From GCA-2720975 sp964467985 (GTDB taxonomy: Bacteria; Planctomycetota; UBA1135; GCA-002686595), in the NCBI GenBank assembly GCA_964467985.1, contig CAYXTP010000023.1, positions 1 to 25,827 of the forward strand: DNA of 25,827 bases. The letters are read 5' to 3'. Below the pieces are notes generated by a model. The model had not been told where the DNA came from and made no database searches. It was given only the letters and a program-made list of their open reading frames with translations. Position numbers and translations under genes: made by a program. This document shows, piece by piece, positions 1 to 6,077 of this stretch. Within the stretch, counting starts at the first letter, position 1, and each line of letters starts with the position of its first letter.

Positions 1-115
1 TGTTCGAGCACCGAGCGCGTGTCCTGGCCGTGACAAGCCCCAGGCAAACGCAGGTGCGTCGATGGTCGAGGAGACGGCGCGATGAGGGGGTGCCTGACTC
101 GGTATCCCGGTACCC
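1..115 (+). repeat. Family-1 dispersed repeat, right-hand part (cut by window edge)
   Basis: This stretch matches the right half of the full repeat copies further along (776-1037 and 17176-17434). Shared landmarks are the strings aggcaaacgcaggtgcgtcg, gatggtcgag and gagggggtgcctgactcgg. The copy lacks roughly 11 bases relative to the 17 kb copy near its left side. It ends in a wobble-paired hairpin (GGGGTGCC, loop tgactc, GGTATCCC) followed by a tandem CGGTA-type motif. No coding function is apparent. It abuts the 3' end of the antitoxin gene. Confidence 0.75.
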
Positions 116-119
116 GCTG

Positions 120-407
120 CTACGCGCCCCTGCGAACCCGTTTGACACCCTTGCTGGGCCGCGAGAGGGCCAGGTCGTGTTGGGCCTGCAAGTTCATCCA
201 GAAATCCGGTGTGGTCCCCAGGGCTTCGGCGAACAGCCAGGCCGTAGCTGCCGAGACCCCGCGCTTCGCTCGCACAATCTCATTGACGCGCTGGATCGGA
301 ACCCCAATGTGCCCCGCAAAGGCAGTCTGCGTTACACCCAGTGGATTCAAGAACTCCTGGAGCAGGATCTCTCCGGGGTGGGTGGGAAGTCGGTTCTTCG
401 GAAGCAT
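120..407 (-). CDS. higA: HigA-family antitoxin (XRE-type HTH)
   Basis: A 95-residue protein with the classic HigA layout. It opens with a short lead and the HPGEILLQEFLNPLG motif (about residues 10-24), followed by a helix-turn-helix (about 25-50, ending in RVNEIVRAKRGVSAATA) and the LGTTPDFWMNLQAQHDL motif (about 63-79). The family binds and neutralises the HigB RNase and represses its own promoter. It lies 21 bases downstream of the toxin gene on the same strand, the toxin-first order usual for higBA. The ATG start at 407 has no strong Shine-Dalgarno sequence, so coupling to toxin translation is likely. The last residues (KGVKRVRRGA) are basic and variable. Length and motifs are normal for the family, so the call is secure. 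Confidence 0.92.
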   Translation of the reverse strand: MLPKNRLPTHPGEILLQEFLNPLGVTQTAFAGHIGVPIQRVNEIVRAKRGVSAATAWLFAEALGTTPDFWMNLQAQHDLALSRPSKGVKRVRRGA

Positions 408-428
408 GGTGGTTTCTCGTTAGCGGTC

Positions 429-719
429 TTAGTGGTAGTCGACGATGGAAACATCAGTGGGCCCGGCATCCGTCCACCGAAAGATGACGCGCCATTGTTG
501 GTTGATGCGAATGGAGTGCCGACCGGCGTGGTCCCCCTGGAGCAATTCCAAACGGTTGCCAGGAGGGCTGCGGAGGTCCATCAGTGCCGCGGCGGCGTTC
601 AACATGTCCAGTTTTCGGACTGCGGCACCGCGCAGGTCGGCAGGAATCCTGCGGATCTTGGTGCCACCTTGGCCGTCAAAGAGCGCTGCGGTGGCACGAT
701 CTCCAAAGGACTGAATCAC
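429..719 (-). CDS. higB: HigB/RelE-family mRNA-interferase toxin
   Basis: A 96-residue toxin of the RelE/HigB 'killer' family, which cleaves mRNA on the ribosome. The sequence opens MIQSFGDRATAALFDG. It carries the conserved core LNAAAALMDLRSPPGNRLE (about 40-58) and the C-terminal strands HSIRINQQWRVIFRW (about 68-82), ending DVSIVDYH, which is nearly the family consensus. The start is GTG at 719, preceded by the purine-rich aaggtgcagggg. The gene is intact and forms a two-gene module with the downstream HigA. Family-1 repeat copies lie on both sides, which suggests the module arrived as accessory DNA. Whether the toxin is active cannot be told from sequence alone. Confidence 0.92.
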   Translation of the reverse strand: MIQSFGDRATAALFDGQGGTKIRRIPADLRGAAVRKLDMLNAAAALMDLRSPPGNRLELLQGDHAGRHSIRINQQWRVIFRWTDAGPTDVSIVDYH

Positions 720-730
720 CCCTGCACCTT

Positions 731-763
731 AGGGTATGCACTATTACCGGGCAAGCATGTAAA
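731..763 (-). promoter_or_regulatory. Possible higBA promoter
   Basis: The AT-richest stretch in the area lies just upstream of the toxin start. On the minus strand TTTACA (763-758) is followed after 17 bases by the weak -10 candidate TGCATA (740-735), with TACCCT (736-731) as an alternative. HigA would be expected to bind here, but I see no clear operator palindrome. This is inference from position and base composition. Confidence 0.2.
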
Positions 764-775
764 TTGAGAATTTGA

Positions 776-1037
776 GAAGCACGGAGTCAGGCCCATTCTC
801 ATCGCCCAACCCGCAACTCCGCCGTGACCCGCCGCGTCTTAGGACGCATGCCAAGAACGCCGCGCTCCGACACCCCGGGCAGCTGACACCACATCGTGAA
901 CCGCGGGATCGCGCGCCCGCCCTTGTTCCAGCACCACTCGGGATGTCCGCAAGTTCCTGGCCGTGACACGCTTCAGGCAGACGCATAGGCGTCGATGGTC
1001 GAGGGAACGGCGATGAGGGGGTGCCGGACGCGGTACC
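776..1037 (+). repeat. Family-1 dispersed repeat, complete copy
   Basis: This is a full copy of the ~260-bp repeat. Bases 801-1025 align without gaps to 17193-17417 with about 26 mismatches by hand count (about 88% identity). The first 40 aligned bases are identical. Mismatches fall on all three codon positions, so it does not look protein-coding. The ends are inverted relative to each other: the left end reads gcacggagtcaggc, and the right end of the 17 kb copy, reverse complemented, reads ggtgccgagtcaggcacc. Internal inverted repeats occur around the CCGCGGGAT motif. It separates higBA from the DUF2007 gene and looks like a non-autonomous MITE/REP-like element. Confidence 0.8.
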
Positions 1038-1128
1038 ACTTCGTGTGCAGCCCTGATTGTGGACGGGACGAGACGGGCGCGAGCGAGCGCCTTGAGCATG
1101 ACGCGCGCCCTACTGCTAGGCTGGCTGC

Positions 1129-1734
1129 ATGGTCGACGCCAGCGAACGCAGCGTCTTGCTCTATCGGGCGAAGGACATGATCGAGGCGTCGCTGCTCGTT
1201 GCGATGCTCGAAGAGTCTGGTGTCGAGGCCTGGACGCGAGGCGGGCAGGCGACGATCGGCTTCGGCAAACTCGGCGCGGACGCCATGCTCGTCGATGTAC
1301 GCGTTCACGAGAAGGACAACGAACGCTCGATCGGACTCGTCAATCGCTACTTCGAGAAGCCGCCGGCGGGTGTTCCTGAGGAGTCGGAAGCTTGGGTGTG
1401 CAAGCAATGCCACGAGACGGTCGAAGCCGCCTTCTCGATGTGCTGGAGTTGTGGTTCGGGGAGGGATGCGGTGCCGGCCGATTCGATGCACCCGCAGCAT
1501 GATGAGCCTCAACCGGAGATCGTCGAGCCCAAGCTGGGCCAGGGCTACATGAAGAGCTGGCGGGTCCTAAGCGTTCGAGGGTACCTCGTGCTACCGGCCC
1601 TGCTGGCGCTCATTTGGGTTTGGCTCACACGTGCTGAGGAACTCCTCGACTTCGTCGTCGTGGCTCCTGGGATGATCGCGCTCAGCTACTTGGCCCTGCG
1701 TTGGACACTCGGCCTTTCCGATCGCCCGCGGTAG
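1129..1734 (+). CDS. DUF2007 domain, zinc ribbon and membrane-anchor protein
   Basis: A 201-residue protein in three parts. Residues ~8-75 resemble the DUF2007 'putative signal transducing' fold: LLYRAKDMIEASLLVAML, then ESGVEAWTRGG, then a VDVRVHEKD strand. Residues 91-108 hold two CxxC pairs (C91/C94 and C105/C108, as CKQC and CWSC), a zinc-ribbon signature. An acidic, His/Pro-rich linker (~112-135) leads to two hydrophobic segments (~152-166 and ~174-192), so the soluble domains are probably membrane tethered. The ATG at 1129 lacks a Shine-Dalgarno sequence. A TTGAGC...TAGGCT pair (1092-1097 and 1117-1122) would start transcription almost at the ATG. The stop codon lies inside an 11-base direct repeat where an inverted family-1 fragment begins. 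The molecular role is unknown. Confidence 0.8.
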   Translation: MVDASERSVLLYRAKDMIEASLLVAMLEESGVEAWTRGGQATIGFGKLGADAMLVDVRVHEKDNERSIGLVNRYFEKPPAGVPEESEAWVCKQCHETVEAAFSMCWSCGSGRDAVPADSMHPQHDEPQPEIVEPKLGQGYMKSWRVLSVRGYLVLPALLALIWVWLTRAEELLDFVVVAPGMIALSYLALRWTLGLSDRPR

Positions 1735-1815
1735 TACCCAGTCCCGGTAGTACCCGGTCAGGCGCACTCTCATTGCCGTTTCCTCGACCATCGACGCACC
1801 GGCGTTTGCCTCTCG
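1729..1815 (-). repeat. Family-1 repeat, inverted end fragment
   Basis: Read on the minus strand, this fragment repeats the right-hand end of the family-1 element: aggcaaacgccggtgcgtcg, gatggtcgaggaaacgg, gcgcctgaccggg. It is inverted relative to the copies at 1-115 and 776-1037, so the DUF2007 gene sits between oppositely oriented elements. Its outer edge carries two direct copies of cggtagtaccc (1729-1739 and 1745-1755), and the first contains the DUF2007 stop codon. The left half of the element is missing. Confidence 0.7.
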
Positions 1816-1976
1816 CGTGGCAGCGGAAGCAGCGCAGCGCCAGTTTGAGGGCGGCTTCGCGATAGGGGAGGTCGTCTTCGAGTAGTGTCGCGTGCAGACG
1901 CTGGAGGCGCGTCAAGGATCCCTGGTGGATGTCGAGGCGCGCTGCAATCTCGGCCCGGGCGAGCCCTCGCGGCCTC
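1816..1976 (-). pseudogene. Unidentified helix-turn-helix-like coding remnant
   Basis: On the minus strand, one frame downstream of aceE reads RGLARAEIAARLDIHQGSL, then TRLQRLHATLLEDD and LPYREAALKLALRC, with the high GC at third positions typical of real genes in this window. The first part looks like a helix-turn-helix of the recombinase/transposase or regulator kind (R-x-E-I-A-x-x-L-x-I-x-x-x-S-L). The frame is +1 relative to the aceE stop. It has no start of its own and runs directly into the inverted family-1 fragment at 'aggcaaacgc'. It is best read as the truncated C-terminus of a lost gene, family unknown. Confidence 0.35.
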
Positions 1977-4736
1977 CTAGGCGTCGGGCCAGAGCGCGCG
2001 CCAGTCCTTGACCGCGGGTCGGCGCCCGGCCAGACGCTCGAGGAGCGCGGAGGAGACCACCAGGTCTTCCAGCGCTGTCTCCGACAGGGCCTTGCCGCAG
2101 GCCTCGACGATGGCCCGTGTGTCCAGGTTCTGATACGCGAAGATGTCCTCGGGGCGACCGCACTTGGAGAACTTGCGCACGGCCAGGGTCTCCTGGCGAA
2201 CGCCGACGACCGAGCCGATGTTGTCGAGCAGACCGGCCTCGCCGTCACAGACGGCGACTGCGGGGACACGCCGGCCGGCGAGCGAAACCAGGCCCGCTTC
2301 GTTCGTGCCCGCTCCGGCCACGGCGTGTAGGTCGCCGTTGACGCCGAGGGTCTCACGCAGGTGACGGTAGCCGTCCGCTTCGGCCTGGATGCCGAGCAGC
2401 AGATCCTGGGAGCTGACCACGATCACGTTGGCGAACACGCCGCGCTCGAGCAGGGCGTCCGCGGCCTCGACCGCCTCGGTGACCAGGGACCCGAGAGCGA
2501 ACAGGTTGACCACGTTGTCGCCGGGCTCGTAGTCCTCGTGACCGGACCCGTCCACGAGCTTCCAGCCGCCCGCGAGACAGTGCTCGCGCACGCGGGTCAG
2601 GAGCGCGTCGTCGTCCTGGCCCTGGCTCGCGGTCTGGGCGCGCACGCGCTCGAGCAGGAGTTTCTGGGGGATGCCGCGGGTGACGCCGCGCACGTAGACG
2701 CCGGTGCGCCCCGCATTGTCCCCGGTCATCTGGCGCCGGATCGAATCGCAGAGGATCCAGTCCATCTCGACCGCGAAGGCGGGCTCCCAGGTGACCAGGT
2801 TCGGGAACTGGATGTCCGACTTCCACGAGTGCTGGGCACCTTCGGGGGCGAGAGTGACGCCACTGGGCGTGCCCATCAGGATGAACTCCGCGCCCCAGTA
2901 GGCGTTGTAGTAGAGCTGGTCGAGGGCACGCTTCACGAAGAAGTCGTACACGGTCATGATCGGCACGAAGGGCAGGCCGACCAGCTTGTTCATCATGCCG
3001 AACGAACCCACAGCACTCATCGCGTTGGCTTCGGCGATCTCGAAGCGGATGTGGCGCGTCCAGGCGTCGGTGCGTGCCAGGAGCTCTGGGTGCTTGACCT
3101 TGATCTCCAGCTCGCGTGCCAGGTCGCGCTGCTCCTCCTCGGACGAGCCGTAGATGCGGTCGTCCATGGTGGGGGAGATGTTGGTCGAGGAGCCAACGTC
3201 CGGGGACATGGTCATCACGAACTCGGCGGCGGGACTCCAGCGCTTCTCCATGGCAGAGAGCTCCTTGGGCGCCGCCTGGCGGGCCTCGGCTTGGCTGTAG
3301 CTGCCAACGCGCACGAGCTTGGCGGCGATCTGTCCCCACATCCACTGCGTGTGCGCCAGCGGGAAGAGCGACAGGTTGATCTCGAGCGAGTCGGGCAGGC
3401 CGCCCGCCGCCTCGAGTTCGCCGCTGACCCGGGCGCGATTGCGGGCGATCAGCTCGTCGTTCGGCTCGCGCGCGGTCCGGAAGCGGTCGCGGCGCGCGGC
3501 GAGGAATTTGCCCTCCTCGCTGTCCTCGTCGAAGCGCGCGAAGGGGCGCTCGAAGTCGAGACCCACCTCCTCGAGCAGGGCGATCACTTCGCTCTTGGGT
3601 GGCAGCGTGGAGTGGTTGGAGGGGTCGGCGGCGCAGTCGAGATTCCAACCCTTGAGGGTGTGGGCCACGACCAGGTACGGCTCCTTCGGGTCCTGCTTCG
3701 ACGCGCGCAGGGCCTCGACCACGTTCTCGTAGTCGTGACCGCCCAGGTCGGTCAGGACCTCGAGGACCTCCTCGTCGCTCAAGCCGTCGAGCAGACGTTG
3801 GATGCCAGGACATTTCTCCTTCCACAGATCGCGCACGCGCGCGGCGTCGCCGTCGAGGACCAGCATCTGGTACTCGTAGTCGGACAGGCCACTCTCAAGG
3901 ACCTCGCGCAGGCACTCGCCGCCATCGGCCTTGAACACCTCTTGACGGCGGCGGCCATGCCGGAGCTGGATGACCTTCCAGCCGTTGGCGAGGGCGGTGC
4001 GTTCGATGCGGTCGCAGTCCATCGACTCGAGCCCGCGCTCGTTGGGGATGCGCGTCCCGTCGAGGTTCTGGCGGTTGTAGTCGATGATCCAGGTGACGTT
4101 GCCGAGCATGCGCTCGCCGAAGTCGGGCATGGCCTCGAGCAGGGAGCCCTCGCGGAACTCCGAGTCCCCGATCAGGGACCAGAAGTGCGCATTCTCGGGG
4201 ACCTCCCAGCCGTGGTCCTTGGCGTAGCGGTAGGCGAGGGCCAGGTAGCCGGAGCAGACCGGGGGGATGCCGACCGTGCCCGACGGCAGGAAGTGCCAAT
4301 TGTCCGGATCGCTGGCGGCGTGGTAGCTCTGGAAGGTCTGCGGGCGCTCCTCGGTCGGGAACTGGCGCAGGCCGGCCATGATGTTCTCGGACTCCTCGTC
4401 CGTGAACCAGCTGCCGTCCCCGTCGCCGGCGAACCAGTCCACCGCGGGGTCGTGCCGGAACAACCCGAGCAGGTGATGCACCGAGTGGTCGACCGGCGAG
4501 GCGTGCGGCTTGCAGCACACGTAGTCCTGCGGCTCGCGCACGTCCAGGTGCAGCGCGGTCAGCAGGTGCATTGCGCTGGCGCAGCTGGCGGGGTGTCCGC
4601 CGACCTTAGGGTCGCCGGGCTGCTTGTCCTTGCGGGAGTTGGCCAGGTGGATCATCGTCACCATCTGCGCGAAGGCGCGCCGGGTGATGCGTTCCTGGAC
4701 AGAGGTAGTCATGGCGGCGGAGGGGGAGTGCAGCAT
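1977..4736 (-). CDS. aceE: AceE-type pyruvate dehydrogenase E1 (homodimeric, thiamine diphosphate)
   Basis: A 919-residue transketolase-fold enzyme close in length to homodimeric E1 (AceE, ~890), which decarboxylates pyruvate and passes the acetyl group to lipoyl-E2. The N-terminal thiamine domain shows GGHPASCASA (47-56) and the diphosphate/Mg motif GDSEFREG (190-197), followed about 27 residues later by NRQNLDG (221-227), matching the AceE GDGE...NLQRLDG arrangement. Later come AHTLKGWNLD, a pyrimidine-domain core (about 560-730) and a C-terminal domain with AGAGTNEAGL. The third motif residue is S rather than G. ATG at 4736 gives the longest form; ATG at 4712 (starting MTTSVQERITRR) is equally plausible, and neither has a clear Shine-Dalgarno sequence. 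No E2 or E3 gene adjoins it. A related 2-oxoacid or other transketolase-like activity is possible. Confidence 0.85.
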   Translation of the reverse strand: MLHSPSAAMTTSVQERITRRAFAQMVTMIHLANSRKDKQPGDPKVGGHPASCASAMHLLTALHLDVREPQDYVCCKPHASPVDHSVHHLLGLFRHDPAVDWFAGDGDGSWFTDEESENIMAGLRQFPTEERPQTFQSYHAASDPDNWHFLPSGTVGIPPVCSGYLALAYRYAKDHGWEVPENAHFWSLIGDSEFREGSLLEAMPDFGERMLGNVTWIIDYNRQNLDGTRIPNERGLESMDCDRIERTALANGWKVIQLRHGRRRQEVFKADGGECLREVLESGLSDYEYQMLVLDGDAARVRDLWKEKCPGIQRLLDGLSDEEVLEVLTDLGGHDYENVVEALRASKQDPKEPYLVVAHTLKGWNLDCAADPSNHSTLPPKSEVIALLEEVGLDFERPFARFDEDSEEGKFLAARRDRFRTAREPNDELIARNRARVSGELEAAGGLPDSLEINLSLFPLAHTQWMWGQIAAKLVRVGSYSQAEARQAAPKELSAMEKRWSPAAEFVMTMSPDVGSSTNISPTMDDRIYGSSEEEQRDLARELEIKVKHPELLARTDAWTRHIRFEIAEANAMSAVGSFGMMNKLVGLPFVPIMTVYDFFVKRALDQLYYNAYWGAEFILMGTPSGVTLAPEGAQHSWKSDIQFPNLVTWEPAFAVEMDWILCDSIRRQMTGDNAGRTGVYVRGVTRGIPQKLLLERVRAQTASQGQDDDALLTRVREHCLAGGWKLVDGSGHEDYEPGDNVVNLFALGSLVTEAVEAADALLERGVFANVIVVSSQDLLLGIQAEADGYRHLRETLGVNGDLHAVAGAGTNEAGLVSLAGRRVPAVAVCDGEAGLLDNIGSVVGVRQETLAVRKFSKCGRPEDIFAYQNLDTRAIVEACGKALSETALEDLVVSSALLERLAGRRPAVKDWRALWPDA

Positions 4737-5391
4737 GTCGAGACCGGGGTTCGAGCCCGGAGAGGTTATCCGGAAAGCTCACGCGCACGGAAGAGTCGCG
4801 GGCCAAGAAGAGGCTCGGCTCCGGATCGGCCTGGCCATCGGGTACGGGGGCTGGGTCCTGGTCATGGGGCCGGCGGCTGGCGTCGCCATGACTCTCGCGG
4901 TCCAGTTGAGCGAGCTATTCCGACCCACGACCAGCCTCGACCCGCCGGCAGACCTCCCGCTGGACCTGCCCTTTCAGTACGCCAGTTCCGGCTGGGGGGG
5001 GGCCTGGCAGGCATGGGAGATAGGGATTCTGGTTCGAGTGACCCTCGGGCCGAACGCGCTCTTCCGAACAGAACTGACTGGGTTCCGTGGACCTACCCAC
5101 AAACAGCATTCCTTCCTTTGGCCTCGTCTGTGGGCGTTGGAAACCGTCAGTCGGGACCCGATGCGTGAGGAGGGGGGCCTGCCGGTCGGCAGCCCCTTTT
5201 CGTTGAAGCTGGGGGCAATTCCCGCAATGGATGCACACCAAACCCAGTCAGTGCAGAACTCGCACAGCACCAACTTGCCGCGCATGTTCTCCAGGGTGAT
5301 GGCCTCGGCCGTAGGTCCTCGAATCGCGTGTTCCAGCAGGAAAGGGGGCGCGGGGATGGCCGGGAGTCTGGCCTGCTGCACGGCTGCATGA
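4735..5391 (+). CDS. Possible small membrane protein, partly degenerate; doubtful
   Basis: An ATG at 4735 is preceded by a purine-rich ggagggggag (about 4718-4728) at good spacing, divergent from and overlapping the 5' end of aceE. The frame starts MSRPGFEPGEVIRKAHAHGR and has one good hydrophobic stretch (GYGGWVLVMGPAAGVAMTLA, about residues 37-56), then a proline-rich region. Third-position GC is high from about 4800 to 5010 and then falls. The later part overlaps a motif shared with the right edge of the window and an antisense redoxin remnant. If a gene is here, only the first ~95 codons look original. I do not recognise a family, and it may be a chance frame. Confidence 0.2.
   Translation: MSRPGFEPGEVIRKAHAHGRVAGQEEARLRIGLAIGYGGWVLVMGPAAGVAMTLAVQLSELFRPTTSLDPPADLPLDLPFQYASSGWGGAWQAWEIGILVRVTLGPNALFRTELTGFRGPTHKQHSFLWPRLWALETVSRDPMREEGGLPVGSPFSLKLGAIPAMDAHQTQSVQNSHSTNLPRMFSRVMASAVGPRIACSSRKGGAGMAGSLACCTAA
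5193..5366 (-). pseudogene. Redoxin/TlpA-like remnant
   Basis: The minus-strand frame reads PAIPAPPFLLEHA, then ITLENMRGKLVLCEFCTDW and VWCASIAGIAPSFNEKG. This follows the start of AhpC/TSA-redoxin and TlpA proteins (aPdFtLe...vsLsdlrGKvVlvnFWatWC..C). The redox CxxC is gone (FCTDWVWCA in its place), the frame offers only ~60 recognisable residues against ~150 in a working domain, and what follows is unrelated. It lies just downstream of the LAB_N gene on the same strand and may be a relic of that operon. The match is by eye only. Confidence 0.4.
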
Positions 5392-5471
5392 GAGCCGTGC
5401 GGGAACAAGTGCATTCCACTCTCCAAGCCTGGGATGATACGAGTTGTTCGAGCCCGGCTCCGCAAGGCACG

Positions 5472-6077
5472 CTACTCGCGCTCCTGCCCCAGCATCAGGT
5501 TGCGGATGGGGTAGATCGGCGTGGGCAGATAGCCCACCAGGAAAATCACACTCTCCAGTTGAGACGTGTAGAGCAAGTTCAGGACTGAGCCCGCCAGGGT
5601 GAACCACCAGAACCCAACCGGGAAGTGACTCTTCCCCCGGCGTTCGGAAAACCACCATTGAACGACGAAACGCGTGCCCCAGATGGCTTGGCCTAGCCAG
5701 CCGGCCACGAGAAAACCCGCGGCCATGGAAGAGGCTTGATCCTCTCCGCCGGGAGCGAAGGTCAAGATCGCTGCTGCCGCAGCCAAGCCCAGTGTCCCAG
5801 CCGGAATGGGGCCAAGGCCTCTGGACTCCGTTGGCCGCCGGGTCATCCAAAGGTTGCGCAGGTAGATGGCCGTGTTGATGGCGAACGCCGGCAAGAGCAC
5901 CCACTCACCCTTGGACCAGGCGCAGGCGCCTACACTGAGGGAACCGCACAGGGACAGCCACCAAAAGGAGGCGGGCGTGACGCTGTGCTTGGCTCGTTCA
6001 GACTGCAGCCACTGAAGCAGAAAGCGGGTGAAGAAACAGGCCGTACCTCCCCAACCCAGTGCGTCCCAAATCGTCAC
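5472..6077 (-). CDS. Tandem LAB_N (lipid-A-disaccharide synthase N-terminal-like) membrane protein
   Basis: A 201-residue polytopic membrane protein made of two copies of the LAB_N domain. Copy 1 (about 1-85) has LGWGGTACFFTRFLLQWLQS, ER, PASFWWLSLCGS and IYLRNLWM. Copy 2 (about 120-201) has WLGQAIWGTRFVVQWWFSER, PVGFWWFTLAGS and IYPIRNLML. Each copy supplies about three hydrophobic helices. The family is often found beside polyprenyl-phosphate sugar transferases, but its activity is not well defined. The start is GTG at 6077, whose GTGA overlaps the stop of the GT2 gene, so the two are translationally coupled. It probably works in envelope glycolipid modification with the GT2 protein and the divergent ArnT-like enzyme. 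Confidence 0.88.
   Translation of the reverse strand: MTIWDALGWGGTACFFTRFLLQWLQSERAKHSVTPASFWWLSLCGSLSVGACAWSKGEWVLLPAFAINTAIYLRNLWMTRRPTESRGLGPIPAGTLGLAAAAAILTFAPGGEDQASSMAAGFLVAGWLGQAIWGTRFVVQWWFSERRGKSHFPVGFWWFTLAGSVLNLLYTSQLESVIFLVGYLPTPIYPIRNLMLGQERE

Noticed and set aside
780..1040. Family-1 repeat as a relic of a protein-coding gene
   Set aside because: Although frames are open in both full copies, mismatches are spread over the three codon positions and no frame resembles a known transposase.
1..1820. Integron cassette array with attC sites between small genes
   Set aside because: The repeats are too long (~260 bp) and do not show paired RYYYAAC/GTTRRRY ends or imperfect palindromes of attC type, and no integrase is visible.
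4735..4765. tRNA T-arm-like sequence (ccggggttcgagcccgg)
   Set aside because: The five-base stem does not fit the standard T-loop register, and no acceptor, D or anticodon arm is found around it on either strand.
2361..5168. Very long plus-strand open frame (935 codons) opposite aceE
   Set aside because: It is antisense to a clear AceE protein, rich in Val/Gly/Leu/His repeats typical of the shadow frame of high-GC genes, and has no recognisable domain.
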